From the NCBI RefSeq assembly GCF_024171605.1, contig NZ_JALKAA010000004.1, positions 186,001 through 250,000 on the forward strand: 64,000 nt of DNA. The letters are read 5' to 3'. Position 1 is the first letter of the stretch, and every line of letters starts with the position of its first letter. A program made the translations under genes and the position numbers. This document shows, one piece after another, positions 36,588 through 45,543 of this stretch. The notes under the pieces were generated by a model that saw only the letters and a program-made list of their open reading frames with translations, had not been told where the DNA came from and made no database searches. Origin of the DNA: Pontibacter sp. HSC-36F09 (GTDB lineage Bacteria > Bacteroidota > Bacteroidia > Cytophagales > Hymenobacteraceae).

Positions 36588-37413
36588 CGATATAATGGAA
36601 CCAAGCACCCTACGCAGAACGGCAGCACCCCTGCAGCAGAAGCGTCGCTTACTGAATTCCTACATTACTACTGGCCGCTTCGATGAATTTGTGGAGCAGG
36701 TCTTCTGGATGACCGAAAACAGAGACTCTTCTTATGTGTGCTTTGCCAATGTGCATATGCTGGTAGAGGCTTCTCAGGATCCGGGATTCAATAAAATTTT
36801 AAACGAGGCAGATGTGGCCTCGCCGGACGGAGGGCCTTTGTCGAAACTGATGAAGCTGAAGTACGGCCACCAGCAGGACCGCGTGCCGGGTATGGACCTG
36901 ATGCCGCGCCTGATTGAAGAGGCTGCTGCTAGAGGCAAGTCGGTTTTCTTCTACGGCTCTACAAACGATGTGCTGGAGGCTGTAGTCGCCACAGCCAAGG
37001 CGAAGCACCCTAACATCAAAATAGCGGGCCATTACTCGCCGCCTTTCCGCCAACTGACTGAGGCTGAGGACCAGTCGATCGTGGATATGATCAACGACAC
37101 AGGAGCTGACCTGGTGTTTGTTGCCTTGGGTTGCCCGAAGCAGGAGCGCTGGATGGCTGAGCACAAAGGTCGCGTGAAAGCGTGTATGCTGGGCGTAGGC
37201 CAGGCCTACATGACGTACGCTGGTCTGGAGAAGCGATTGCCGAAGTGGGCGCGTGACCTGTCGCTGGAGTGGACGTACCGGCTGTACCAGGAGCCAAAGC
37301 GGCTCTGGAAGCGCTACCTCGTCACCAACAGCACCTTCGTATACCTGACCCTGAAAGATGCACTCTTTCCAAAAGATAAACATAGCAAAGCCACCACCGT
37401 TACGGTAAGCTAG
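36577..37413 (+). CDS. WecB/TagA/CpsF-family glycosyltransferase
   Basis: The product has 278 residues. The family signature is complete: ASPDGGPLSKLMK with the catalytic-site Asp, RVPGMDLMPRLIEEA, FFYGS, LVFVALGCPKQERWM and the C-terminal GAGF-like region ending EPKRLWKRYL. These enzymes add N-acetylmannosamine or glucuronic acid to a lipid-linked primer, so it likely adds the second sugar. The ATG at 36577 overlaps the previous stop; an ATG at 36595 would give a 272-residue protein. Translational coupling favours the former. A terminator follows, separating it from the CDP-sugar genes. Confidence 0.9.
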   Translation: MHTNDIMEPSTLRRTAAPLQQKRRLLNSYITTGRFDEFVEQVFWMTENRDSSYVCFANVHMLVEASQDPGFNKILNEADVASPDGGPLSKLMKLKYGHQQDRVPGMDLMPRLIEEAAARGKSVFFYGSTNDVLEAVVATAKAKHPNIKIAGHYSPPFRQLTEAEDQSIVDMINDTGADLVFVALGCPKQERWMAEHKGRVKACMLGVGQAYMTYAGLEKRLPKWARDLSLEWTYRLYQEPKRLWKRYLVTNSTFVYLTLKDALFPKDKHSKATTVTVS

Positions 37414-37418
37414 CCAAC

Positions 37419-37463
37419 AAAAAATGCGCTGTGCAGGTATAGAAGCCCGCAGCGCATTTTTTT
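37419..37463. terminator. Terminator with the octamer in its loop
   Basis: AAAAAATGCGCTG (37419-37431) pairs with CAGCGCATTTTTT (37450-37462), a 13-bp stem. The 18-base loop contains AGGTATAG (37435-37442). The rest of the 300-base gap to rfbF has a 10-base palindrome TGTTATAACA (37573-37582) and an AT-rich promoter-like end. Confidence 0.85.
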
Positions 37464-37712
37464 CATTCGATCTTCCCGATTTTCAAAATGGCGCTTTTTG
37501 GAGGATACTCGGCAAAGGTCCAACCTATCCGCCAAATGCAGGTATAAGAACGGGAGGATACCGGCTGAGGCGTGTTATAACATGTGAGGTCCTGACTATC
37601 AGGTAGCTAATTTGCCGCCTTCAGAAAAATAACATTATCAAAATCAAAATATAGCAATTGTCGTATAGATGACAGATTTAAATATAAATTCAACCCAAAC
37701 CCTTAGAAATTA

Positions 37713-38513
37713 ATGAAAGCTGTAATACTGGCAGGCGGATACGGAACCCGCATCAGTGAGGAGAGTGGCATCAGGCCGAAGCCCATGGTGGAGATCGGCG
37801 GAAAACCCATCCTCTGGCATATCATGAAAATATACTCGGCCCACGGCATCAACGACTTTGTGATCTGCTGCGGCTACAAAGGTCACATGATCAAAGAGTA
37901 TTTCGCCAACTACTTCCTCTATAACTCCGACGTGACCTTCGATATGAACAACAACAGCATGGAGGTGCACCAGAACAAAACAGAATCGTGGAAAGTGACG
38001 CTCGTGGACACGGGTGAAGGCACTTTGACGGGCGGCCGTCTGAAGCGCGTACGCGACTACATTGGCGATGAAACCTTCTGCCTGACCTATGGCGACGGCG
38101 TGAGCGACGTCGACATCAGCGCCTCTATTGCCTTCCACCGGCAGCAGGGCACCAAGGCTACCTTGACCGCTGTGCAGCAGCCGGGTCGTTTCGGCGTTTT
38201 CACGCTTTCCGGTGAAGACACGCATGTGCGCCACTTCCAGGAAAAGCCGGAAGGCGGCGAGCAGCCCTGGATCAACGGCGGCTTCTTTGTGCTGGAACCA
38301 TCCGTGATTGATTATATCGACGGTGACCACACCACCTGGGAGCGCGAGCCGATGGAGCGACTGGCGCGCGAAGGCGAGATGTCGGCTTTCAAGCACACCG
38401 GCTTCTGGCAACCAATGGACACCCTGCGAGACAAAAACTACCTGGAGGAATTAATTCAGGCTGGCAATGCGCCATGGTATAATGTAATCAAAAACCAACC
38501 CGTAAATGCCTAA
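37713..38513 (+). CDS. rfbF: Glucose-1-phosphate cytidylyltransferase
   Basis: The product has 266 residues. The nucleotidyltransferase start [28 protein letters not shown] is near-diagnostic for RfbF, followed by GDGVSDVDI (metal-binding Asp), [19 protein letters not shown] and [15 protein letters not shown]. It makes CDP-glucose from CTP and glucose-1-phosphate, the first step of CDP-deoxysugar pathways. It is followed by the 4,6-dehydratase gene (77 bases later), a 3,5-epimerase-like gene and an oxidoreductase gene, so the four form a nucleotide-sugar module. Full family length, no oddities. Confidence 0.95.
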   Translation: MKAVILAGGYGTRISEESGIRPKPMVEIGGKPILWHIMKIYSAHGINDFVICCGYKGHMIKEYFANYFLYNSDVTFDMNNNSMEVHQNKTESWKVTLVDTGEGTLTGGRLKRVRDYIGDETFCLTYGDGVSDVDISASIAFHRQQGTKATLTAVQQPGRFGVFTLSGEDTHVRHFQEKPEGGEQPWINGGFFVLEPSVIDYIDGDHTTWEREPMERLAREGEMSAFKHTGFWQPMDTLRDKNYLEELIQAGNAPWYNVIKNQPVNA

Positions 38514-38590
38514 ACGGCCGTAGGTATACGTAATGTTTGCGCCTGCGTATAACATATCCTATACCTGACCTTTTAGCGAAACATAAGCTG

Positions 38591-39697
38591 ATGAAGAGAG
38601 AATTTCTGCAGCAAACCTATCAAAATAAAAAAGTATTTCTGACGGGCCATACTGGCTTCAAGGGCTCCTGGATGTTGCAAATGCTGCATTCCCTGGGCGC
38701 TGAGGTGATGGGCTACGCGCTTGCACCTGAAACCGACGAAGACCTGTACCACCTGATGGACGGCGACAGCCTGTGCGACTCCGTGATTGCCGATATCCGT
38801 GACAAAGAAGCCGTGGAACAAGCAGTCTTACGCTTTCAACCGGACTTTATCTTCCACTTGGCCGCGCAGCCGCTGGTGCGTCTTTCCTACGAGTTTCCGT
38901 CGGAGACTTTTGCCGTGAACGCCATCGGTACGGCCCATGTGCTGGATGCCGTGCGTTTACTCGAGAAGCCCTGCACGGTAGTATTGATCACGACGGATAA
39001 GGTATACGAGAACAAGGAATGGGTATACCCTTACCGCGAAAGCGATCAACTGGGTGGCTACGATCCATATAGCGCCAGCAAGGCCTGTGCAGAGCTGGTG
39101 ATCTCGTCCTACACCCGCTCGTTCTTCCACCCGGAGGCCTACGACAATCATCAGAAAGCGATTGCCAGCACGCGTGCCGGTAACGTGATCGGTGGTGGCG
39201 ATTGGGCCAAGGATCGTATTATACCGGATATTGTGCGGGCGCTGCGGGTAGGAGAGCCGGTGACGGTGCGCAACCCGAATGCGGTGCGTCCGTGGCAGCA
39301 CGTATTGGAGCCGCTGGGCGGTTACCTCTTGCTTGGTGCTAAAATGGCGGAAGATCCGAAAGCCTTTGGGGGTGCCTGGAACTTCGGTCCACAGGCCGGC
39401 GACAACAGTCCGGTGGAGGATTTGGTGCAAAAAGCCTTACAGGTATGGGGCTCAGGCAGCTACGACAAGCCGGAGCTCAAGAACCAGCCACACGAAGCCG
39501 GTCTGCTCAAACTTGACATTAGCAAAGCGCTGGTAGAGTTGGGCTGGACGCCGAAGTACAACTCAGCGCAGGCCATTGAGCGCACCATCGGCTGGTATAA
39601 GACTTACCACGAAGGTATAACCGACATCAAAGAATTTACGCTGGGCCAGATTGCCGAATACCTGGGAGAAGAACAACCCGTATACCTGCCATCCTAA
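38591..39697 (+). CDS. rfbG: CDP-glucose 4,6-dehydratase
   Basis: The product has 368 residues from the ATG at 38591; an upstream in-frame codon at 38537 adds 18 residues outside the family alignment. Extended SDR fold: NAD-binding TGHTGFKGSW (18-27), catalytic Thr in ITTDKVYEN, YSASK motif (YDPYSASKACAE), and RAGNVIGGGDWAKDRIIPD, which is typical for RfbG. It converts CDP-glucose to CDP-4-keto-6-deoxyglucose. CTATACCT (38559) lies 25 bases before the start. It ends 61 bases before the epimerase-like gene. Confidence 0.95.
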   Translation: MKREFLQQTYQNKKVFLTGHTGFKGSWMLQMLHSLGAEVMGYALAPETDEDLYHLMDGDSLCDSVIADIRDKEAVEQAVLRFQPDFIFHLAAQPLVRLSYEFPSETFAVNAIGTAHVLDAVRLLEKPCTVVLITTDKVYENKEWVYPYRESDQLGGYDPYSASKACAELVISSYTRSFFHPEAYDNHQKAIASTRAGNVIGGGDWAKDRIIPDIVRALRVGEPVTVRNPNAVRPWQHVLEPLGGYLLLGAKMAEDPKAFGGAWNFGPQAGDNSPVEDLVQKALQVWGSGSYDKPELKNQPHEAGLLKLDISKALVELGWTPKYNSAQAIERTIGWYKTYHEGITDIKEFTLGQIAEYLGEEQPVYLPS

Positions 39698-39758
39698 TCT
39701 AAACGACAGACACCTGCAAGGCAGCCCTTTGCAGGTGTTCTCAAATACATCAACACAC

Positions 39759-40310
39759 ATGATCTTTACAGAAACCAAGCTAAAAGGCGCCTACATCATC
39801 GACATCAAAAAGCTGGAGGACGAGCGTGGCTTCTTCGGCCGTGCCTATTGCCAGCAGGAGTTTGAGGAGCATGAGCTGAACACCAACCTGGTGCAGGCGA
39901 ATGTAAGTTATAATTACAAAAAGGGTACCCTTCGCGGCATGCACATGCAACTGGCCCCGCACGCCGAAACCAAACTGGTGCGCTGTACCCGAGGTGCTAT
40001 TTACGATGTGATTGTAGACCTGCGTCCGGACTCTGAAACGTATAAGCAATGGATAGGCGTAGAACTGACTGCTGACAATTACCGCATGCTTTATGTGCCG
40101 GAAGGATTCGCGCACGGCTACCTCACGCTGGAGGACAACTCCGATGTAATGTACCAGGTAACGGCCTTTTATGCGGCGGGAGCAGAGCGTGGCCATCGCT
40201 GGAACGACCCGGCTTTCAATATTGAGTGGCCGATGGAGCCACAGATCATCTCGGAGAAAGACCAGAACCATCCTTTGCTAGAGACCATACCTGAAGAGTC
40301 CGCTCTTTAA
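39759..40310 (+). CDS. rfbC: RmlC-like sugar 3,5-epimerase
   Basis: The product has 183 residues from the ATG at 39759; a longer frame from 39651 overlaps rfbG and is not homologous. The RmlC cupin is complete: ERGFFGRAY, TLRGMHMQ with the active-site His, YDVIVDLRPDS, YVPEGFAHGYLTLEDNSDVMYQVTAFY with the active-site Tyr, and RWNDPAFNIEWP. The family name is dTDP-4-dehydrorhamnose 3,5-epimerase, but no other dTDP-rhamnose gene is here. In this setting the substrate is more likely CDP-4-keto-6-deoxyglucose; that is inference. AGGTATAG overlaps the stop codon (40310-40317). Confidence 0.88.
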   Translation: MIFTETKLKGAYIIDIKKLEDERGFFGRAYCQQEFEEHELNTNLVQANVSYNYKKGTLRGMHMQLAPHAETKLVRCTRGAIYDVIVDLRPDSETYKQWIGVELTADNYRMLYVPEGFAHGYLTLEDNSDVMYQVTAFYAAGAERGHRWNDPAFNIEWPMEPQIISEKDQNHPLLETIPEESAL

Positions 40311-40341
40311 GGTATAGCAACAATTAATTGGAAAGAAACTT

Positions 40342-41688
40342 ATGATCATTATAGATACCGCATTAGCCAAACGAGAAGCCGAAGGTAGGCCTGTCCGAGT
40401 GGGGATGGTAGGAGCCGGCTTTATGGCCAAGGGTGTGGCGTTGCAAATAAAAAACCATGTGCCAGGTATGGAATTGGTGGCGATTTCAAACCGAACCATT
40501 GACCGTGCCCGTGAAACGTACAACGAGGCGGGTATAGCCGACGTGCAGGAAGTTGATTCTGTGGAGGCCCTGCAGGAAAACATCCGAAAGGGCAGGTATA
40601 GCATTACTAACGACCCGATGATTTTGTGTCGCGCCGAAGGTATAGACGCTATTCTTGAAGTAACCGGTGCTGTGGAATTCGGGGCGCAGGTGGCACTGGA
40701 GGCCATCCGTAACGGCAAGCACACCATCATGATGGATGCAGAAGTAGACGGTACGGTTGGTCCGATTTTGAAGGTATACGCTGACAAGGCGGGCGTCGTG
40801 TTCACGAATGTGGACGGCGACCAGCCCGGTGTGATCATGAACCTGTACCGCTACGTGAAATCCATCGGCATGAAGCCCGTGCTTTGCGGCAACATCAAAG
40901 GTCTGCATGACCCTTACAGAAACCCGACTACGCAGGAGGGTTTTGCCAAGCGCTGGGGACAGAACCCTGCCATGGTCACTTCCTTTGCAGATGGTACCAA
41001 GATTTCCTTTGAGCAGGCCATTGTGGCGAACGGAACAGGTATGCGCGTGGCCAAGCGCGGCATGCTGGGGCCATATGCACCCCAAGGAGCCAATATCCGG
41101 GAGTCGGTGAATCTGTTCCCACTGGAAGAACTCACCAATGGACCCGGCATTGTGGACTACGTGGTAGGTATAGCCGAGCCGGCCGGCGGCGTGTTTGTCC
41201 TTGCTACGCAGGACAATCCGCGGCAGCAGCATTACCTCAACTATTACAAAATGGGCGAGGGTCCACTGTACTGTTTCTATACCCCGTACCACCTCTGCCA
41301 CCTCGAAGTACCGCTCACCATCGCCAGAGCCGTGCTCTTCCAGGACGCTGCTCTCACACCGCTTGATCGACCTTATGTGGAAGTAGTGACCGCCGCTAAA
41401 AAAGATTTAAAAGCTGGTGAGACCATCGATGGCATCGGCCACTACATGACCTACGGTTTGTGCGAAAACGCCGATGTGACAGAACGCGAGAACCTGCTAC
41501 CAATGGGTATAGCCGAAAGCTGTGTGCTCAAACGCGACATTCCGAAGGACCAGGTGCTCACTTATGATGATGTGATTCTACCGGAAGGCCGAACCATCGA
41601 CAAGCTACGGGAAGAGCAGCGCCTGTATTTCGCTTCTGCTTTTGCGGAGAACAAAGCACAATCACCCAACACAACTGCGATCGCCTAA
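40342..41688 (+). CDS. NAD(P)-dependent oxidoreductase with SAF domain
   Basis: The product has 448 residues. An N-terminal Rossmann domain with VGMVGAGFMAKG (glycines 21, 24, 26) resembles homoserine dehydrogenase and Gfo/Idh proteins; the middle region (EVTGAVEFGAQVALEAI, MMDAEVDGTVGPILK, GNIKGLHDPYRNPTTQ) is characteristic of this family. The C-terminal part (about 370-430: KKDLKAGETIDGIGHYMTYG, PMGIAESCVLKRDIPKDQVLTYDDV) is a SAF domain as in sialic acid synthases and antifreeze proteins. It contains three in-frame GGTATAG sites. The position after rfbF-rfbG-rfbC suggests reduction or modification of the CDP-sugar. The exact reaction is unknown to me. Confidence 0.82.
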   Translation: MIIIDTALAKREAEGRPVRVGMVGAGFMAKGVALQIKNHVPGMELVAISNRTIDRARETYNEAGIADVQEVDSVEALQENIRKGRYSITNDPMILCRAEGIDAILEVTGAVEFGAQVALEAIRNGKHTIMMDAEVDGTVGPILKVYADKAGVVFTNVDGDQPGVIMNLYRYVKSIGMKPVLCGNIKGLHDPYRNPTTQEGFAKRWGQNPAMVTSFADGTKISFEQAIVANGTGMRVAKRGMLGPYAPQGANIRESVNLFPLEELTNGPGIVDYVVGIAEPAGGVFVLATQDNPRQQHYLNYYKMGEGPLYCFYTPYHLCHLEVPLTIARAVLFQDAALTPLDRPYVEVVTAAKKDLKAGETIDGIGHYMTYGLCENADVTERENLLPMGIAESCVLKRDIPKDQVLTYDDVILPEGRTIDKLREEQRLYFASAFAENKAQSPNTTAIA

Positions 41689-41712
41689 ACCCTCAGGTTT
41701 ATAAAATACGGC

Positions 41713-41766
41713 ATCATGCAAAATCCCGCCCGGGCCATACCTGACCCAGTCGGGATTTTGCATGAT
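41713..41766 (+). terminator. Long-stem 3-prime hairpin after the CDP-sugar module
   Basis: A perfect 16-bp stem (41713-41728 with 41751-41766) encloses a 22-base GC-rich loop that contains CATACCTG. No T-run follows, but the ATTTT run lies within the stem. It probably marks the 3-prime end of the rfb transcript. Confidence 0.65.
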
Positions 41767-41811
41767 GGATATGCTTCTGCCAACAGGCGATCAGGTATAC
41801 ACGTATCTCGT

Positions 41812-41829
41812 AGGTATAGGGCTATACCT
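41812..41829. repeat. Inverted pair of the iterated octamer
   Basis: AGGTATAG (41812-41819) and CTATACCT (41822-41829) are separated by only two bases, a perfect 8-bp inverted repeat. It lies in the 203-base gap between the SAF oxidoreductase and the GT4 gene, after the terminator. Confidence 0.8.
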
Positions 41830-41891
41830 TGGAGCGGACGCGATTTTAATTCTTTACAGTAACAGAATCATTGATTTAACTCACCCTTTAC

Positions 41892-43106
41892 ATGCGCATT
41901 CTTCAAGTTCACAACCATTATAAAATTTCCGCTGGCGAAGACACCGTTTTCTATGCAGAGGCGGCTTTACTTGAAAATCATGGGCATACGGTGGCTAAAT
42001 TCACGCTCTCTAACGAAGATGTAAACTCGGTCACTGAAAAGCTTGGTGCTGCGCTCGGTGTGGTATACAATACCAAAAGCGCCCGCATGCTGAAGGATAA
42101 AATCAATGAATTTCAGCCGGACATCATCCACGTGCACAACTTTTTCCCCCTGATTTCGCCTGCTGTGTTTGATGTCGCTCATAAATTGGGTGTGCCTGTT
42201 GTAATGACCCTGCACAACTACCGGCTGATCTGCCCAAGCGCCTACCTGCACTATAACGGCCGCACCCACATGGAGAACGTGCACAAGGCTTTTCCGCTAC
42301 AAGCCATACTGGACAAAGCCTACAGAAACTCCATGTTTCAAACGGCATCCGTCGTGCTGGCCACAGGTGTGCACAAACTACTGGGTACCTGGCAGCACAA
42401 AGTGGATCGATTCATCACGCTCACACAAGGGGGCAGCGATCTGTTTTTCAATTCCTCTCTCAAACCCACACGAGAGCAGCTGGTTGTGAAACCGAACTTC
42501 ACGGCTGACCTTGGTCTGAGTGTAGCAGAAAGAGGGGACCACTTTCTTTTTGTCGGAAGGCTGTCTCCGGAGAAAGGGATCGGCACACTCCTGAAGGCAA
42601 CGGAACTGTATCCTTTTAAGCTTAAAATAATAGGGGATGGCTCCATGCGCGAAGAAGTGGAACGGCATGCCGCAAACTATCCGAATGTAGAATATTTAGG
42701 CTACCAGAAACTGAACAGGGTGGAGCAGGAGCTGAAAACTGCCAAAGCGCTTATATTTCCTTCGGAATGGATGGAGACATTCGGCATGACCATCATCGAG
42801 GCTTTCTCGACTGGCACACCGGCCATAGCCGCCAAAATAGGCGGAGCGGAACAGCTGGTCGAAGATGGTATAAACGGTCTGCACTATACCCCCGGGCAGC
42901 CCGCTGAGTTGGCCGAAAAAGTGCGTATGCTGCTGCACGATCAGGACTTGGCGCAGCGTTTAGGTATAGCCGCCCGGCAGCGCTATGAAACGCAATACAC
43001 CCCGGAGGCGAATTACCGCATGCTCGTCTCCATATATGAGGATGTGATCAGGTCTAAAAAGAAAAAAGCCCCTGCAACCGAAGTCGCAGAGGCAAATCTT
43101 TCCTAG
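41892..43106 (+). CDS. Glycosyltransferase family 4
   Basis: The product has 404 residues and a GT-B fold. The N-terminal domain begins MRILQVHNHYKISAGEDTVF, with the acceptor-side HVHNFFPLISPAVF and MTLHNYRLICP. The C-terminal donor domain has FVGRLSPEKGIGTLLKA, KIIGDGSMREEVE and the E-x7-E motif in EWMETFGMTIIEAFSTGTPAIAAKIGG. It adds a hexose to the growing lipid-linked repeat on the cytoplasmic face. The gene stands alone on the plus strand after an octamer pair. Its last 45 bases also encode, on the other strand, the terminator of the convergent GT61 gene. Confidence 0.92.
   Translation: MRILQVHNHYKISAGEDTVFYAEAALLENHGHTVAKFTLSNEDVNSVTEKLGAALGVVYNTKSARMLKDKINEFQPDIIHVHNFFPLISPAVFDVAHKLGVPVVMTLHNYRLICPSAYLHYNGRTHMENVHKAFPLQAILDKAYRNSMFQTASVVLATGVHKLLGTWQHKVDRFITLTQGGSDLFFNSSLKPTREQLVVKPNFTADLGLSVAERGDHFLFVGRLSPEKGIGTLLKATELYPFKLKIIGDGSMREEVERHAANYPNVEYLGYQKLNRVEQELKTAKALIFPSEWMETFGMTIIEAFSTGTPAIAAKIGGAEQLVEDGINGLHYTPGQPAELAEKVRMLLHDQDLAQRLGIAARQRYETQYTPEANYRMLVSIYEDVIRSKKKKAPATEVAEANLS
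43062..43093 (-). terminator. Terminator of the GT61 gene inside the opposing GT4 coding end
   Basis: Read on the minus strand, GCCTCTGC (43093-43086) pairs with GCAGGGGC (43075-43068) with one mismatch, followed by a run of six T (43067-43062). It lies wholly within the last codons of the plus-strand GT4 gene, only nine bases separating the two stop codons. Confidence 0.6.
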
Positions 43107-43115
43107 AAACAGGTT

Positions 43116-44357
43116 CTAAACCGTTTCCACACTACTTTTCTTTCCCGAACTCTTTCGCATTTTCTCAAGGATCTCCACTACCTGATTGGTGTCTACTAGC
43201 AAGTGCTGGCGCTGGCCTTCGTCGGCATTGTGCACCGGCTTGTCACCTTTGCAGATGATGTAATCGTAGTCCAGGTCTATTTTAGTGGCGATATCATAGA
43301 AAGGCTCTATCACAAACCCTTCGTGGAAGATCTCAATGATCTTGGAGCCCGGCTTGCAGAAGAACATACTGATCAGGCCGGCACCTGTAGCCGATACCAC
43401 CACTTTGGCCTGTGAAAACATCCGGATCTTCTCGAGAATGCTATACTTACTCGAAACGATCGACTTAAAATTATAGGGTTCCAAGGCCTCCAGCAGTTCC
43501 TTTTCATTCAGTACATTGCGCATAGCCGAGTCGCTGCGGCTGATGTACAGGTAAGGTACCCGCTCAGATGCAGGTAAGATTTCATGCTGTACCAAAGGCA
43601 GGAAGGAGTCGCGGATGTACTTGCCCAGCCAACGCGGCACCAGGGTATGGTTTCCGCGCGGCGCGGTGGAGGCGATGATACGATCAGCGGTGAGGTGATG
43701 GTATTCTATCGATGTGATGATCTTCTCGGCAGGTATACCCAGCAGTTCCAGCGTCTCGGTTTGATAACTGTAGCGTGTGCTGGGCACCAAAAACCAGTCT
43801 ACTTCGTTGTAAAGGCCGCTTTCGCGGAGCAGGTGCAGGCGCGGCAGCACATCCATAAACCAGTGGCCGATGTTGTTGAGTCCTGCGCCACCGGTCAGCA
43901 TGCTGAACACTGTGCCCTGAAAGCGGGTAGGCGCCTGGAAATAACTCTGGGTAAAGATATTATTCTTAGCGGCACTTACCACTTTGCCATCCACCAGACT
44001 AAGCGATACATTTTCTATGATGCGGTTCTGCTGCGATACGATCGCCACGCTGCTCTCATTGTCTGTGTAGATGCGTCCGTTGGGCACCTCTGCCACAACG
44101 TAGTCGGTGGTGACGCTGCGCATCGGCTTCCAGTAGTCGGAGCAGGCCTTGTAGAGGTCCTCTGATATCTCGAGCGGGGTGGTCAGGTTAGGGTAGATGC
44201 TATGCACCTTCACCTCGGATGTGGGGCAGTCAGTCTGACCACCTTTGTTAATCTGGCAAACGCCAATAGGTCTGAATCGGGTGTTATGGGGGATGATACG
44301 TCCAAGAATCTTTTTCAGACGTTTGGTAGATTTATCGTAAAATACCTTTGGTTTCAT
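43116..44357 (-). CDS. Glycosyltransferase family 61 (DUF563)
   Basis: The ATG at 44357 gives 413 residues; a codon at 44399 adds 14 residues and is possible. The DUF563 signature is present: FSMLTGGAGLNNIGHWFMDVLPRLHLLRESG, then YISRSDSAMRNVLNEKELLEAL and VVSATGAGLISMFFCKPGSKIIEIF. These GT-B enzymes transfer pentoses or GlcNAc in plants and various sugars in bacteria; the donor here is unknown. It is third in a minus-strand operon after the MBOAT and AlgJ-like genes, which suggests it modifies the same polymer. Confidence 0.85.
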   Translation of the reverse strand: MKPKVFYDKSTKRLKKILGRIIPHNTRFRPIGVCQINKGGQTDCPTSEVKVHSIYPNLTTPLEISEDLYKACSDYWKPMRSVTTDYVVAEVPNGRIYTDNESSVAIVSQQNRIIENVSLSLVDGKVVSAAKNNIFTQSYFQAPTRFQGTVFSMLTGGAGLNNIGHWFMDVLPRLHLLRESGLYNEVDWFLVPSTRYSYQTETLELLGIPAEKIITSIEYHHLTADRIIASTAPRGNHTLVPRWLGKYIRDSFLPLVQHEILPASERVPYLYISRSDSAMRNVLNEKELLEALEPYNFKSIVSSKYSILEKIRMFSQAKVVVSATGAGLISMFFCKPGSKIIEIFHEGFVIEPFYDIATKIDLDYDYIICKGDKPVHNADEGQRQHLLVDTNQVVEILEKMRKSSGKKSSVETV

Positions 44358-44418
44358 ATATATAAGGTGAGTAATAGTTGCTATACGTTTGTAATTCAAA
44401 TTTGGCTGTGTTGTACCA

Positions 44419-45543
44419 TTAATCCAGCTGTTTCACCAGGTGCCGGGTGTTGAGCTCAGTGCTGTCATCTGCCTGCTGCAAATGTTGCGCCAGCAGGCTA
44501 GCGGCAGCCGCCACCGCTATGTTGTTCCAGTGCCCGTCGTCGGCAGGATACAGCTTCTTCTTTTCGTTTTGATACAGGTGTTCGAACGTGCCTTGCGTGT
44601 CCACCACTGTTACGTTTCTGCTTTGGAGCTCAGCCACAAGCCGGGGCAGAAAGTCCGGTTTACGCGCCGATGGTAGTAGTTGATGGTAAATGTTCTCTTT
44701 GTTAGGTATAGGCATGAACACGAAGGGTATACCGCGTTCTGCCAGCGCATGTTTGTAGCCTTCCAACACATCGGCAATCTGTTTTATTTCTTCGTCGGTG
44801 AAGGAGCGGTTGGCGTACTCGCCTTCCATGAAAAATTCGTTTTGGTACTGGATGTACTGCTTTTTGCCAAACTTCCGCTCAATGTTAGCCAGGGTGCGGT
44901 GGTAGAGCGCCAGCTTCGAAATGCGGTCTGCCGTCACGGCTAGCCAGGTCAGCACTTTTGACGAGTTGATGATGGCGCCTGTCCGGTCGCGGAGCTTGTT
45001 GCCTATACCTGTGGCACCCACGGCGGGCAGCTCAGGTATACGGCGCTCAATGCTCGAAACCACCACCATCTCAGGTGGATTTTCCTCGAAACGCCTCGTG
45101 CCCAGAAAACGGTTGACGGTAGCGGGAGCAAAGGAGTATACTTCTTTTCCAAGTTCCCCTTCCAGTACTTCGGCCAGCGTTTCTTCCTGCGAGAGCTTGG
45201 CCCCGGTGATGTTGGAGTCCCCGATCAACAGCACCTCGGCTTGGGTGTCGCGGTTGCGGTAGCCGTAAGGGTCGGTGTACCACTCGACCTGCTTCTTTTC
45301 GGCATAGGGGGTGCGCGGGGCCAGTTCGCCCTCTTCCTCCATGCGCAGGTGCATGTTCGGGTAAAAAGGGCCAGACAACAGGCGCACACTTTTCACCGAA
45401 ATGGTTTCCCATACCCGGAAGGTGAAGGTGTCCATCGGCAGCACAACAGCCTCTATAATGGGCCACAGCACGAACGGCAGCACGAGCAGCGCTAGTTTCC
45501 TGAGAAGCCTTTTTACCTCGTTGTTATTTGTTTCGTGTGCCAT
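44419..45543 (-). CDS. AlgJ/SGNH-like membrane-anchored acetyltransferase partner
   Basis: The product has 374 residues: one N-terminal helix (about 17-34), then a periplasmic SGNH-type domain. VLLIGDSNITGA carries the GDS nucleophile block, and PADDGHWNNIAVAAAASLLAQHL carries the Asp-x-x-His pair near the C-terminus. AlgJ/AlgX-like proteins receive acetyl groups moved across the membrane by an AlgI-type MBOAT protein and place them on the polysaccharide. The gene directly abuts the MBOAT gene (stop and start codons adjacent), which strongly supports this pairing. Two CTATACCT/AGGTATAG sites lie within the gene (44704, 45003). Confidence 0.82.
   Translation of the reverse strand: MAHETNNNEVKRLLRKLALLVLPFVLWPIIEAVVLPMDTFTFRVWETISVKSVRLLSGPFYPNMHLRMEEEGELAPRTPYAEKKQVEWYTDPYGYRNRDTQAEVLLIGDSNITGAKLSQEETLAEVLEGELGKEVYSFAPATVNRFLGTRRFEENPPEMVVVSSIERRIPELPAVGATGIGNKLRDRTGAIINSSKVLTWLAVTADRISKLALYHRTLANIERKFGKKQYIQYQNEFFMEGEYANRSFTDEEIKQIADVLEGYKHALAERGIPFVFMPIPNKENIYHQLLPSARKPDFLPRLVAELQSRNVTVVDTQGTFEHLYQNEKKKLYPADDGHWNNIAVAAAASLLAQHLQQADDSTELNTRHLVKQLD

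Noticed and set aside
37573..37582. Palindrome TGTTATAACA before rfbF
   Set aside because: Short and single; no second copy or promoter context seen, so not called an operator.
39651..39758. Upstream extension of the rfbC-like gene overlapping rfbG
   Set aside because: Residues before MIFTETKLKG have no family resemblance; they are an out-of-frame read of the rfbG end.
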